This document shows positions 34,810 through 47,699 of a stretch of 64,000 nucleotides of DNA, piece after piece. The first letter of the stretch is position 1, and each line of letters begins with the position of its first letter. The stretch comes from Epiperipatus broadwayi (Eukaryota; Onychophora; Udeonychophora; Euonychophora; Peripatidae), in the NCBI GenBank assembly GCA_028023455.1, contig JAQFVV010012546.1:511501-575500 (forward strand), read 5' to 3'. The translations under genes were made by a program, and so were the position numbers. The notes beneath the pieces are model-generated. The model had not been told where the DNA came from. It saw only the letters and a list, made by a program, of their open reading frames with translations, and ran no database searches.

Positions 34810-35460
34810 TGTAAAATTGTTTAAAGCTATCTAGAAAATGCTTGAATGATAAAGATATGCCAAGCAATTGAAAGAATGTGGACATAATATTTAAGCACAT
34901 GAATAAGAATATATAAGAAATTACAATTATAACTCTTCTTTCTGTTCTATTATAACTCTTCTAAGAAAGAATTTAAATCAAGAAAACCAAAAAACAAGCT
35001 GGATTTATATAACAGCAGATCACATCCAAGTATTAAAAGAAACTATAAAAATAAGTGAATATGGTTGTGATTAGAATTCATAGATTATGAAAATGCACCT
35101 GATTATATAAACATAGTGATCATTAAAATTTTCGACAATGAAGACAGAGATTCAGAATAATGCTAATTTTCTAAACAATATTTACCTAAATGCAACAGCA
35201 TTTAATAGAGTATATTGTAACACATAAAAAAGAAGATAAAATTGATATAAATATATAGAAAAGTAGTTTTATAACTTTTTATATTTTTTACAACAAACAA
35301 TTTGTGGCCTATAATGGAAATTTGAGGAATAAGTGTTATTTAAGTGACATAGATTTCGCAGAAGATTCAGGAAATATTAAAGAAGCCATCACATGCAAAA
35401 AGAAAAAGTTTTCAAAAATGATACAATATTGAATAACTTTTCAAAATTAAAAAATAAATA
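34810..35460 (+). mobile_element. RTE-clade LINE reverse transcriptase remnant (decayed)
   Basis: In forward reading, aagctggatttatataacag matches the QAGF start seen in the 10-kb copy. Next come cacatccaagtattaaaaga, the remains of motif A and taaatgcaacagcattt (YKNATA region). tagatttcgcagaagattca corresponds to the FADD box, here FAED. Many stops. It may be the same insertion as the 3' end fragment at 36.4-36.7 kb, separated by later insertions. Confidence 0.65.
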
Positions 35461-35612
35461 ATTATTGTTAGTATTAACAGATTTGAATAAAAGCAATAAA
35501 CTGATGTAAATTAGGGTTGTATCAGAAGGCCAACTCAAAAGAAATGATTCTTGGATCAATTATCAGTTGATTATTTTTTAAAATAAAAAGTATTTTTTTT
35601 TAGGACAAAATT

Positions 35613-35712
35613 TTTCAAGGGTTGGTGGCCTTGTGGTTAGCATAGCTACCTTCCAAGCAGCTGGCCCGGGTTCGCTTCCCGATCAGTGCTTTGACACATG
35701 AAAAGAAAAAAA
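35613..35712 (+). mobile_element. tRNA-derived SINE, short variant
   Basis: gttggtggccttgtggttagc (A box), ctggcccgggttcgcttccc and gtgctttgacacatgaaaa are present. Between the anticodon-like part and the B box it lacks the small duplication (ttagcggg) that most other copies have, so it could be an older or different subfamily. Confidence 0.8.
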
Positions 35713-36404
35713 AGATACTATTATGCTCAACATGCAATTAGAGTACTTAAATATCACATGACCATTCACTTACATTATGGATTAAAATTAATTTATCTTA
35801 AGCATATAGTGTAGTTTTATTTAGAAACTAAAAATAAATCTGCAAAATGAAATATATATATATATTAGTGAGTATCTATAGATTTGTTTAATATATATAT
35901 TAAATAAACCACATTTTAATTCTAATGTTTCATTAATTTTCATAACTTTTTTTCTCATATTTATTGTCTACAATCTGCCAACTTGAGTCTTTATTATGCA
36001 GAAATTGTTATTATCCAATATGAAAGCAATTAGAATAACATTCTGTGCAGAAATGTTGGTTTTAGCATAAAATTTCAGAATATAAATTTGTAATTAAAGT
36101 GTGAATAATAAATGTGATATTCACAGATGTGTTATCTGTCAAAGAAAAATTTAATAGATTAATTTTAAACAGGTCAATAGATAACACTGAAAACAAGTGC
36201 AAAAGTTTCTAAGGATGCTTTTAGTTAGAAAAGTTCTGCAATGGATATTGTATACATGCACACACACTTTTTCAAGAATATATTTTCATACCACTTTCTC
36301 TTTATCTATCAAAGCACTTACATGCATGCATGACTATAATAAAAAATGGAAAACTTTGACATGTATGGCTTGTATTTTTTTAGAATCTTTTTTATACATA
36401 GAGG
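35713..36404. other. AT-rich non-coding stretch
   Basis: Nothing recognised. Confidence 0.5.
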
Positions 36405-36660
36405 TTATTATCATGGAAGAGATTTAATTAGTAGGTATCCATATTGTTAGAAGAGATGATAGTAGATGGACAACTAAAATCATAAATGAGATTCCAAGAG
36501 ATTGTAAAAGATCCAGAAAGAGACCACATGTGATATGGATGGATGAAATAAGAAAGTATGCATGGGTGGTTGGAGAAGAGAAGCTAAAGATCGGAGAAGG
36601 TGGATTAAACTTGGGGAGACCTTCATTCTGAAGTGGATTGATAATGGTTGATGATGAGGA
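36405..36660 (+). mobile_element. RTE-clade LINE 3' end fragment
   Basis: It reads gtaaaagatccagaaagag, gatatggatggatgaaataa, ggagaagagaagctaaagat and ttcattctgaagtggattga with a gatgatgag tail. These are the 3' coding end and tail of the RTE family. Confidence 0.78.
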
Positions 36661-36854
36661 TACAACATTAATTGAAAATACTACAGAGATACAAATATGC
36701 TATGTAAATATTTTGATGATGTGGTGAAATGTAGATTAACACATTTTAAAATCTTATACATAAACTAGGATGAGTTCAAAATCTTAGTATAGTTGAATTT
36801 CCAGTTATCTTAAATAATATTAAAAGTTGTAATTAATGTTAGTTTGTATAGAAA

Positions 36855-37015
36855 TTGTCGCGCTCTCAAATCAAAATGCTTTAGATTCACCTATATATTT
36901 AGAAATTAGGTCGAAAATAAGAGTGACCACTCTTGTCTTTTAAAGTCGTTAATCTTGTGTTTAGATTTGTAGAGATCCCTACTGTCGCATTTTAGGCACA
37001 TAGCCTTAATATATA
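36855..37015. repeat. Family F repeat unit
   Basis: It reads aaaatgctttagattcacct, aagagtgaccactcttgtc and atcttgtgtttagatttg, in the same order as the unit at 27.73 kb, diverged. Confidence 0.6.
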
Positions 37016-38979
37016 TTACTTAGATAATATTAAAAAATGAAAATTGCTAATGAAAATCTAATCCTTGATGAAGACAAGAAGCCTGGACTTTAAACTCATT
37101 TTTAATATGGCATTACTCTTCATGTTCATAAGTGACTCTTGAGTATAATAGAGTAAATTATTATTTCTAGTAAAGATGTTGAATGTAAGTAATAAAAAAA
37201 ATTATTTGTTTTGTTTGGAATAGATATTAATAAATTTTCCTTAATTTTTGTTAAGAGAAGAGTTTATATGACCAAGTATTAAGTGTTAAGTAAACGAATA
37301 ATATAATATAATAAGTTATTTATGTTAATGACCTATCCTGTCAATAAAAGATTGAATTTTATATGTTTCCTCTTTAAATAATCTATTTAAGTTAGTAATA
37401 ATATTAATAATAAATTTCTGTAATATTGCACAGAACAAATTGTTAAAAAAAAGTGGAATATTTATATTAAATTGTAAATTAGTTACATATTAATTATATT
37501 GTTATAGATTAATCCTAAAAGATTTCCAGAACTGCTTTATAAAATTTAATAAACCTTTCGGTGAAAGATGAATTTTACATCTTTAAAGCACGTAACTTAA
37601 TGTACAATATAATTTTTATTTCAACTGATATATTAAAAAAATGAGAAGTTGAATTCAAAACAATTTTTTAGCATCATTCTAATATGTAGCATTGAAATCA
37701 ATTTCTTTTTTTTTTTCTGTTGTTTAGATATAAACTGAGGGGAAATTGACCTTATTAACACTTAGATAGAATCTTTCATTCCCTTTTTTTTAATTATTGA
37801 ATTTATATATTTGTATGTGTCTGTAAATATAAAATCTGCATCTCTTTTATATATCTTTAATCAGAAAACAGATATTGATAAATAACTCACTTTATTTCAA
37901 TGTTATATTGACCTGGATAAAAGTATCCTATTTTGATTTCTTTTGACATGTAATACTTTAATTGCAAATTTGTCTTTTACCAAATTACACTACTTCCTTG
38001 CTGCTCCATTTCCAAGCCCACAAATTTTCTCCAATCCCTCTCAAGGCTTTAATTACCGCTATGTTGAACTTCTATATCGCTTTTCAGAAGATTAGTTTCT
38101 AACTTTATCAATAAAAATTTTTAATAAAAGGTTGAATTTTTTTTATCGCTCGATCTTATACTGTATTTATTTATTTATCGACCTTCACAGTTAATTAATC
38201 ATTTCACCTTGTAATTTCAATAATATATTTTTACATGCACGTATATACATGTGTGTGTTGAGACATTTATATATACGCACATGCTCCACGATTATATAGG
38301 CACGTACCTATCTATTCTACATATACTTACATACATTCACGCATATATGTACAATTACATTAGGTAAAAAAAAAACCACAGAACCAAAGCCTTTTTATGA
38401 AATATTATTTTTTCTACTCTGTTTTATTAGCAACCTAAAAATATCTAGATAAAGTTTTACTAATCAATAATTGGGTGGCCACATAGATAGGCATTAAGTT
38501 AACTATTTGAAGAAAAAATATATATAAATGTAGGAAAAATTATTCATTACCCAGCAATATTTCCATGCTTCACTCCTACCTTAAACTTTGGATTAAGGAT
38601 ATATAAACTAATGTAATAATCATTGCATTAAGCTTTAATTACTCAGTGTTCCTAACACTAATGTCAATTACACTTAGGTATATATATATTGTGATGTACA
38701 CATGTTGCCATATATAGTTCCTTTTGTAGTGTATAAATAGCAAAATAAAGTCTTATATTTAATAAATATGTGGGTTAATTTGAGATAAATGTTGAATAAA
38801 TGGATATTTCATTTATTAAAATGAAATAATTCTTGTCAAGTAGTATCAAATGGTAACAATGCCTTATTAAGATAAGAAAATCACATGCTAGTGTTTAAAT
38901 AAAAAAAGAAAAAGAAAAAGACTGCATTTTGTATTACTGTAGCTACAGAGACAAATTTACCAAGGATAACACACATACT
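37016..38979. other. AT-rich non-coding stretch
   Basis: Nothing recognised over about 2 kb. Confidence 0.5.
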
Positions 38980-39090
38980 TTCTTTTTTTTTAAGTGTCAA
39001 GCATCGGCCGGGACGCGAACCCGCAACCCGGGCAACTGCCTGCAAGTACAAGGCAGTCGCGCTGACCTCTCAACCACCAATGCAAGACTT
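38980..39090 (-). mobile_element. tRNA-derived SINE, the copy most like a real tRNA
   Basis: On the reverse strand the body folds well: gcattgg pairs with ccgatgc as a 7-bp acceptor-like stem, tggttgagagg is an exact A box, actgcct/aggcagt forms an anticodon-like stem and cgggttcgcgtcccg forms a T-like arm. A T run on the left side (about 38981-38991) is the A-tail. It has a distinct 3' end (gatgcttgacactt) compared with the other copies. A stand-alone tRNA gene is less likely because of the tail and the 9-base anticodon loop. Confidence 0.8.
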
Positions 39091-39224
39091 AAAATTCTGC
39101 ATTTTATCGTACCTTATTTTTACTAATAAATTCTGGACTTATAACAAGAAAATATATACTGTGAGTAGACATAGGGGGGGGGGTTCCTTTCATTTGCTAT
39201 CTTTATGATTCAAATTGCAAAGAA

Positions 39225-39340
39225 ATTATGTCATATATCACATGACTTAATTTAATAAGCTTGTATTATAAATATATAATGAGCTAGAAACTGGTCTGGG
39301 AATAAGGATGTTCTGAAAAGCTTGCCAAGAGTTATTGGCA
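39225..39340. repeat. Family C repeat fragment
   Basis: It reads tatgtcatatatcacatgac, aataagcttgtattataaat and gaaactggtctgggaata, matching the reverse or forward wording of the 22.6-22.8 kb copy. Confidence 0.55.
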
Positions 39341-39583
39341 TGCTTGTTTTATAATATAATTCAAATGGAATGACTAATAACAAATACTATGCTTTATTAA
39401 CTATGAAGCTATGAAAGTATAAAAATTTGCCCTGGATTGTAATATCAACAAAGGAATAGTTGAATTTTATTTAATGATAAAATGTTCATGGGAACCTACA
39501 TTTGTATTTTATTATTATTGATGTGCCAAGAAAAACATTGTGGGATAGTGGAATCTAAACAGAAATTATATATATATATGCTA

Positions 39584-39725
39584 AACTTGATATCAGATGT
39601 CAAGCGTTATTAGCCGAGAGGTCATCGCAGCCACCTTGCAAGCAAGTAGTTGGTTGCAGATGGTTGTAGGTTCACCTCCCAGCCAATGCTATGACATATG
39701 GAAAAAAACAACTTGATATCAGATG
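39584..39725 (+). mobile_element. tRNA-derived SINE, second subfamily, with 16-bp target-site duplication
   Basis: AACTTGATATCAGATG flanks the body at 39584-39599 and 39710-39725 with no mismatch. The body (gttattagccgagaggtcat, gtagttggttgcagatgg, gctatgacatatgg) is the same variant as at 25.2 kb. The clean duplication shows a fairly recent insertion. Confidence 0.93.
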
Positions 39726-40216
39726 CTAAGATAAACAAATTTCATTTATTATTAATGGTTAAGAGTATAATAGTAGCTTAATAATAAGATATTTATCAAA
39801 TTTTTTTTGTTATGAATAATCTTGATTATGAGGTAATTTTATCTTAGCATTTGATATAAGCTTATATAATAGACTCACATAATTAAGACTTAAATCAGTT
39901 GATAATGTATTATTTTTTGTGAGAATAAATTTGTAATTAAACCTTCATGATTGTATGCATTAATAAGTTTAGTCATAGATCATTTCTATCAATTGGAATC
40001 TAACAGGGGTAAATTATAAATAAATATTATATGTTATTGGATTGTGATTGGTAAAATTAGAACTATGTTATTGGTCTAAGTCACCTCAATGAGTTGATGT
40101 TTACTTCAATAAATATTATGATTAACCTAAGTACTTTGATTTGCCTACTGTATAAATTATTAAAACTATTTTTTTATATAATTTATTTACAATTAAAATA
40201 TATCTCATTAGCAAGG
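39726..40216. other. AT-rich non-coding stretch
   Basis: Nothing recognised. Confidence 0.5.
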
Positions 40217-40563
40217 AAAATATTATTTAAGCCAATAAACATCACATTACCACCACCTCTATGCTTGTGTATAACTGTTGTTAAAACAGGCAAAACTCAC
40301 TATATATATTGCCATATGCAGCAAGCTAGATTATTCAATGGATGCCAGAAGGCTTGTGCATAAATAGCCCCAGACTAGTTTCTGGCTTGTGGCCTTCGTC
40401 AGTGAGGAGCCTTGAATCTGAAAGCACTGCACCTAGATCTTATGATCTTAGTCTGGGGATATTGGATGAGTAGGCACTAGATGGGGAATTTATGCACAAG
40501 CCTTCTGGCATCCATTTATTACTCTAGCTTGTGTGTGGCAATATATATAAAAAATATTATTTA
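40217..40563. mobile_element. Family B foldback element, copy 2, with 13-bp target-site duplication
   Basis: AAAATATTATTTA at 40217-40229 and 40551-40563 brackets the element. The left side begins with the tail (catcacattaccaccacctc, atgcttgtgtataac). The two arms share gatgccagaaggcttgtgca and its complement, as well as tagcccc / ggggatatt. The centre is ctgcacctagatcttatg. The left arm lacks about 30 bases found in copy 3 (tcccatctagtgcctact). Confidence 0.85.
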
Positions 40564-42639
40564 TGAAACTTTATCTTCTTACCAAAGCAAAAATATCTAT
40601 TATGGACCATTGACCCCTTACAAATTAATCAGTCCATTGTAGGTGCAAATCCAAACTATCATAGAGTCAATTTATGAATTAATTCATTTATTTGTTTATT
40701 TATTAGCTATATTTTTAGCTGCCTAAGTACAATATTTATCCACTATATTTTCTAGATTACTTAAATATATGAACATTCATAGGTCAGGCAGCTTTTCATC
40801 CATTTGAATAATTGTCCATTATATTTTTGGCTCATCCAACAAGGAGATATGGCTATTTATGGGAAAATGTTTCTTTATGATTTAATAATAGTTTCCATTA
40901 CAATGTATTACACCAAATATATACATAAAGCAATGTTATACAAGCTTATTAAATTAGGTCATGTGACATCGGACTTGATTTTTTTTTAACAAAGCAAGAT
41001 ATATACTTAAATATAATATTTCTACATTTTTACAAAGCAATCAATTCAGTTCTTACAATTAATTATGTTTATATAAAAATATGTCTATCTATGAATGTGT
41101 ATGTTTATATATATAACATAAATTAGAAACACATTCATGGAACAAATAAATCCAAATAAATTATTAAGATAATGCATAAACAAGATTCTAATGAATCATT
41201 TAAAAGAACCTGCCAATAATACCCAACTTTTTCTTACATTAATGCCAATTCATTTTACCAGATAAAAGTTGATTGATATATCTAAGCATAGATATGGTTT
41301 ATAAGTTTGCTTACATAATTCTTTAGAAATCATGATTGTAAATTATCTTAGTGACATATTTGAACATGTTTGTTCTGCAAATGGGTTCATATTCTTAGCT
41401 TTATATATTTTATAAGCTGTAACATTATTTACTTATTCATTAAAAATTACTAGAATTATTGATTATTTATTTGCAGAAAATATTCTAACTAATGAAATTA
41501 TATTTTTGAATGAGTGTATCCAGATCTCTTTTCTATAGCTTTCATAAAAAATTAAATATTGATAAATAACTCATTTTATTTCAATATTATATTATTAATT
41601 TTTTAATCAAGAAACACAATAAAAAAAAATCAAATCGATAAAAAATATACAATTTTTTTCCAACATAATGGGCATAAGGCCTTTCATAAACTCAGTATAT
41701 TAAACATCAATGCAGACAATAATATGATGCTATACACATAAGTAAATGTTTAACAAAAACAAATGCATCTTAAAATTTTTCCATAGTTTCTTATATATCT
41801 CAAATAGACACAAAAATTTCTGTAGATAACTTTTTTCAATAAGATTTTGACACCTGGTGATAATTGATGGCAATATAAGTAGTTAGACAAAAATCTAATA
41901 AAAAATGGTGGTTAGAGATTTAATGTAATGTTAATAATTATGTGTGAATGTGCTTAAAAATAAATTCAAAGTTCATGCATATGATAACAAAATGGGTGCT
42001 AATAAATTGTCGATATATTTAATCTTTAAAATTAATATAGTTATATGTCAAAAATATATGAAATTTATTTTTTCATGTTTATAACAATATTGGCAAAATA
42101 CACCACATGATTTTATAATGTTTGTCATTTTGAAGAATGACATGTAATTTAACGGATGTAAGTTTTTTAAAATATATAGAGTGTAAGCAACATATAGTAA
42201 CCATTTCATTTGAATATATTGAGAGACATATACATTTTCTATTATTATTTTTTATATTCAAGAGAAAAGTAATTGGAGAGTTAATTTTAATATATCAATA
42301 AAGTAAAGGTTTCATTAATGTATATATGATTATTTCTTATGGCTCTACTATTAAATATTCTTTCCTCGAATTATATCATAGAAATTTATTTTACATATTT
42401 TACATTTTATTTGTATTTTCATAATTATGAATTTTAGATACTTAATCTATATATAATTCAAATTTATTTTATGCATTTCATTATTGAAAATTATATTAAA
42501 TTAAATACTTTATATATAAAACAGTAGTTTTTTTTCTATTTGAAGCCATATGCAATAGATACATTTAAAATCTTTTATTTCCACTTTTTATTTTGATCCC
42601 AACAACACATGAAAATATATTAATAATTTTTATTAGTCA
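40564..42639. other. AT-rich non-coding stretch
   Basis: Nothing recognised over about 2 kb, except a short family C-like phrase (aagcttattaaattaggtca) at about 40942. Confidence 0.5.
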
Positions 42640-43165
42640 TTTATTAGATTAGAGATTGTTGAATAATGAATATTTCCATAGTGTAATATTTAGTACACCA
42701 CTATCCTGCAAGATAGGGACCAATTGATGAGGGTGTCTCAGCATGAAATATGCATCTTGTGGATCACATATCTTTTTTACATGTTTTTGGTCAAATATTT
42801 ATGATTACATCCCTCCACAAGGTGTTAAAAGCAGATAGAAACTAGTCCCCATGAGAGTCTTGTAGTAAAAATTACACTACAAAATTATTATTCATTAACA
42901 ACATATGACTTTCTTTTTATTAGTTATTCGTTAGACTAGAGATTATCCAATAATGAGTAATATTTTTTTAATGTAAATTTCACTATACCATTCTCGCACA
43001 AGTTAGGGACCAATTGATGAGTGCTGATTCAGTATAAAATGTTTAAGTTGAGAATCATAGACTTTTTTCACATTTATTTCATCATACGTTTATGATTACA
43101 TCCCTCTATAGCTGTTAAAAGTGGAAAGAAACCAATCTCTATCTTGTGTGAGAGTGGTGTAGTGA
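42640..43165. repeat. Family A-related repeat, two tandem diverged copies
   Basis: Two units (about 42655-42890 and 42935-43160) share agagattgttgaataatg/agagattatccaataatg, agggaccaattgatgag and ttatgattacatccctc. The phrase accaattgatgagtgctgattcag resembles the family A phrase ccaactgatgagtgctngnttcag, so this is probably an old branch of A. Inside each, ctcgcacaagttaggg / cttgtgtgagagtgg make a short inverted pair. Confidence 0.65.
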
Positions 43166-43214
43166 AAATTACACTATAGTAATTTTAGTCATTAATAATA
43201 CATGACTTTCTTTT

Positions 43215-44037
43215 TTTAATTTTTAAAATAAAACAATTAAAGTAATTGATTTAACTCTATAAGATCAACATGGAATTAGTTCATTTTATACTTTAAAACA
43301 AATATTTTTTTGGTCTACTGCGTATAATAAATAATTTGTTATTAATTAGATGCAAGTCATAAAATTCAATTAATATATATATATTATTACTTCTAAAAAA
43401 TAAATGTTTTATTGGTATTATTAAAATATAAAAACCATTTATACATCTTCAATAGTCACTTATACAATGCAATCAAAAAAAGTTTTACAGTTTATTCCTT
43501 GATATTTTCTTACAGTCTCAACTGACTAACATACTTCATGATAACTTGTGCCATCTTTTAATGTTTAGTTGAAATAAATGCATAAAATAAGAAGTGGAAA
43601 AAATTTATTAAAACGTTACCAACAATAAATACATATACATATTAAATTTAAAATAACATTAATAAGCAATAATAATTTAATTAAATTTATATCATCAAAA
43701 TCAAATTAAAAAATGTTATTGTTATTTTTTCTAATTAATAAAATTTTATGAGTATTGCTAAACATCATCAACAATGAATATCCATATATAGATATATTAA
43801 ATTTAAAATAATATTAATAAACAATAATGAAAAAAATATTTAGAACAAACCCAGTATAATACATAGTGTAATATTTTATATTTGATGAAAATTTCATTTT
43901 TAAAATAGCAAATTGTTCAAATGTTTATTTACCAACAAAATCAAGATCATTTTTTAATACCTTACATTTGTTGAAGAATAAATGTTTGATAAAAAAAGTA
44001 GAATAATGTCCCCATATTTTTTTTTATAATTGACAAT
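43215..44037. other. AT-rich non-coding stretch
   Basis: Nothing recognised. Confidence 0.5.
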
Positions 44038-44442
44038 AACAATAAAAAATAAACAAAGCAAAATTCTCCATACAGTAGTGCCACCATGTGCCAACCAGAG
44101 TAATCAATGAATGCCAGAAGGCTTGTGCATAAAATCCCTATCTAATGCCTACTCATCCAATATCCCCAGACTAGTTTCTGGCTTGTGGCCATCGTCAGTG
44201 AGAAGCTTTGGATCTGAGAACACTGCACCTAAACTATATAAGCCAGAAACTAGTCTGGGGATATTGGATGAGTAGGCATTAGATAGGGATTTTATGCACA
44301 AGTCTTCTGGCATTCATTGATTACTCTGGTTGGCACAGGGTGGCACTACTGTATTGATAGTTTTGTTTTGTTTATAAATAATTACATGCTAGTATAAGAG
44401 ATAGTGATCATGTGATGCTTAATGGTTTAACAATAAAAAATA
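44038..44442. mobile_element. Family B foldback element, copy 3, with 14-bp target-site duplication
   Basis: AACAATAAAAAATA at 44038-44051 and 44429-44442. The arms are long and well matched: gtagtgccaccatgtgccaa on the left and ttggcacagggtggcactac on the right, meeting at a centre near 44235 (ctgcacctaaactatataag). The tail (gagatagtgatcatgtgatg) is on the right side only. Confidence 0.9.
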
Positions 44443-44684
44443 GTACAAATTATATTTTAAAATAATAAATACTACCAAATTTAATTCTAATTTTGTTAAA
44501 AATTTCAAAAAAATATTTAAAGAAAAAGTTTTATTTTTTTAAAAAACTAATCTTAAGATAATGTCTGATATCAAATGCATCTATTACATGTATATAACAA
44601 TAATTTGACCTTAAAAACAAATGTGTATATAAATTTCTTTATAAAGGAAGACTTACATTGTTTAGTTATATATATATATATTAG

Positions 44685-45410
44685 AAGGGACTTAAACTCA
44701 GACTTTCAAGCTCTCTACAACAATCCATTCTATCTTATAAAAAAGATAAATGATCTCCAATATCCATATTTCATGCTGAACCAGCACTCATCAGTTGTTC
44801 CAGATTATCATTTCCTGCACATATATAAAATCAGTGCTTCAGTTCATATTAAGATAGCAAATCTTCAAAACTCAATGGACAAACTTCAAACTTCTGCACC
44901 CTCCCACCCTTCATCCATCCATATCATTAAAAATACAAGGATTTAATGCTCAAAGCCCCTGTTAATGCCAATATAATTGTCATATCGACATTGACTTTAA
45001 TTCACTTTAGCCCCTTATATAGTGGACATTAATATGTCCATTTAAATATACAGACTTAAAGTCAACTTGGGTATGACCATAATATTGGTATTAACAAGAG
45101 CTTAGAGTGATACATCCTCAGACTTTCAATGATATGGATGGCAGAAGAGTTGGAGGGTGCAAAAGATTTAAGCTTATCTATTGAGGTTTGAAGATTTGCT
45201 ATCTTAATATCAACTAAAGAACTGATTGTATATATGTATGGGAGATGATGATCTTGATCAACTGATGAGTGCTCCTTCAGCATGAAATACTTTTATTGGA
45301 GATCATTTATCTTTTTCACATGTGGTGATGTAAATCAGTTGTATAAGATAAAGTTGGTAGTTGGAGGGGACTTAAAACTCTAAGTTCAAGTCCTTTCTAA
45401 TTACCATAAG
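44685..45410. repeat. Family A inverted dimer
   Basis: A forward unit (44690-45020) and an inverted unit (45060-45405) face each other: ccatatttcatgctgaacca versus gcatgaaatacttttattgg, and taatgccaatataattgtca versus gaccataatattggtatta. The outer ends are attagaagggacttaaactc and agtcctttctaattac, an inverted terminal pair. Both 123-codon and 73-codon open frames across it belong to the repeat and have no protein signature. Confidence 0.82.
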
Positions 45411-47217
45411 TTTATTATAGACAATATACATATATTTAAATAATATATATATATATATAATGATAAGATCAGGGCATAAGTGGTCCACGTACACTTTTTA
45501 AACTGATGCTTATGTGTGATTGCATGTAAATTCATGAAAAGTACATAACTGAAAAGATTATTCCCTTCTCTATATTATATATGTAGTCAAGTGCTATATA
45601 AATAGTCTATTTATTACAATAACTTAGTTTTATTGTTATTATAATATTACATTTGTTTCAAATTTTTATAAATTATTTTACTGAAATTATTTATGGAAAG
45701 CTCAGAATATGGTCGTAAATGTAAAGAATGATATTTTATTCTTTAAAACAAATAATTTGTAATTTAAAAAAAAAACCCTCTCTTAATTTTGATTTCACCA
45801 AAAACTTAATTAAGAAAATGAATATAATTAATAGTAGTACATCTTTGTTGGTAAAAATGCTTTTAATCTATGTTCAAATCATTATTTTGCAAAATTCCCA
45901 TAGATTTTGACTAATTTTTATTTTCAAAAAAATATTTTTTAATTTAGAAATTTGTGGAAGGGGGGAGTTGTATATAAACACAATCTTCATTTTATTTTAT
46001 TTAATTCTTAAATATTAAATTATGATTCTATTTACATATATTAAATATTTTAGTCCCAACGTTATTATATTAGCAGTAAAAAATATAAACAAGTATATTA
46101 TTAGTAGAGGTTTTCAAATAACTTATATTTCCATAATATTATAATGGTATTTGTTTAATTGTCTTTATTTTTTTTGTTGCATTACTCACATGGTACACAT
46201 ACATTTTTATATTTTGATAGACAACATATTTTTAGTAATGTATTGCTTTAATTTAAAAGAAGTCAGATCATTGGAGAAAAAATATTTGAAGTTATCAATA
46301 TCAAAATGTACTTAAGGGTTCAACGTTAATAGTTATAAGGAAGAATATTATATACCTCTTAATACAGAAAACAAACTGTAGTCAAATTTTAATAATTATT
46401 GGCAGAAAATTACAATATTTCGAAGAATTGTATCTAATTTGCAAAATAATGATTAAATAAATTATTGCAAAAATAAACACTTCAGTGTAAAAAAAAATCT
46501 GAAAATTTCAATACCAGAATATTTATATCTGAACTGCCATTTCAATGCCAGATGTAATAAATATAGTAACTGATCAATGTATATTAGACAGGTAGATTGT
46601 CATATGACTTATAAAAAGTCTTTTGACAACACTTGCTCCACCTAAAGGATTGGAAATTATCAAAAGTAGCTTTCAATCACGTTTATTTTTCCAAGAAACA
46701 GTCATAATTAGGATTATTGTATTGGTTATTATCTTCTTCTATATTCATTACATTCTATAGTGTATCATGGTTTCTGATTATATGAATGTAAACAACAATG
46801 TTATTTTAATGTTTTTTATCATGCTTTAATTTATATTGTCCATGCAAAACAAATATATGATGTTATATATATTGAAACATTTATTGAATATCTCATTTGG
46901 CTTCTATAGATCTTTAACAATAATTTAGATTTCATATTCTCTGCTATTTCTCAGAGAATTTTTAAGATCATTTTCAATTGTTACTACATAAAATACTAAA
47001 AGCTTTTGATGTTTATATGTTTTACATTGTGTATATCATATTATTTTATCCAACTGATGAAATATTAGACTATTAAGTTATTGTTTTGTTTTGTTTTAAT
47101 TTTAAAAAAAAATGAATGAATTCGCTTTTTGGATTTGATGTACATATATATGTAAATCTTAATTACACACGTACGATGTAAAAAATAGTCTTAAAATATA
47201 TTTGACAAGTCTTGTAA
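45411..47217. other. AT-rich non-coding stretch
   Basis: Nothing recognised over about 1.8 kb. Confidence 0.5.
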
Positions 47218-47699
47218 CTGTTACTGATATCACATGACCACCACCTCTTATGCTTGTGTATAACTGATGCTAAAACAGGCAAAACTCACTATACGTATTG
47301 TCACACACAGCAAGCTATAGTAATCAATGGAAGCCAGAAGGCTTGTGCATAAAATCCTCATCTACTGCCTACTCATCCAATATCCCCAGACTAGTTTCGG
47401 GCTTGTGGCCTTTGTCAGTAAGGTGTCTTCAGTTTAAGACTCATAGTTTTGTAGTTAAGTGGAGATAAAAAGTGGCTGCTGGAGGGTTGCATTAGATTCT
47501 AAGATCTAGGTGCAGTGCTCTCAAATCCAAGGCTCCTCACTGACGAAGGCCACAAGCCAGAAACTAGTCCGGAGATATTGGATTAGTAGGCACTATATGG
47601 TGATTTTATGCACAAGCCTTCTGGCATCCATTGATTACTCTAGCTTGCTGTGTGTGGCAATATGTATTGTGAGTTTTGCCTATTTTCTGTTACTGATAT
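47218..47699. mobile_element. Family B foldback element, copy 4, with 13-bp target-site duplication
   Basis: CTGTTACTGATAT at 47218-47230 and 47687-47699. The tail is on the left (atgaccaccacctcttatgc). Arms share caaaactcactatacgtatt and its complement, and the centre holds about 90 bases of non-palindromic sequence (47425-47505, aagtggctgctggagggttg) absent from the other copies. It contains gatctaggtgcagtgctctc, as in copy 1. Confidence 0.9.

Noticed and set aside
36588-36600. agatcggagaagg as a possible fifth adapter trace
   Set aside because: The adapter has GGAAGAG, not GGAGAAG, and this wording belongs to the normal 3' coding end of the RTE family.
38980-39090. A genuine tRNA gene on the reverse strand
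   Set aside because: The fold is good, but there is an A-tail (T run on the forward strand), an over-long anticodon loop, and nine related SINE copies in the window. It was called a SINE.
44575-44946. 123-codon forward frame as a small protein
   Set aside because: It coincides with a family A unit, and the inverted partner gives a similar frame on the other strand. The wording follows the repeat and not a protein family.
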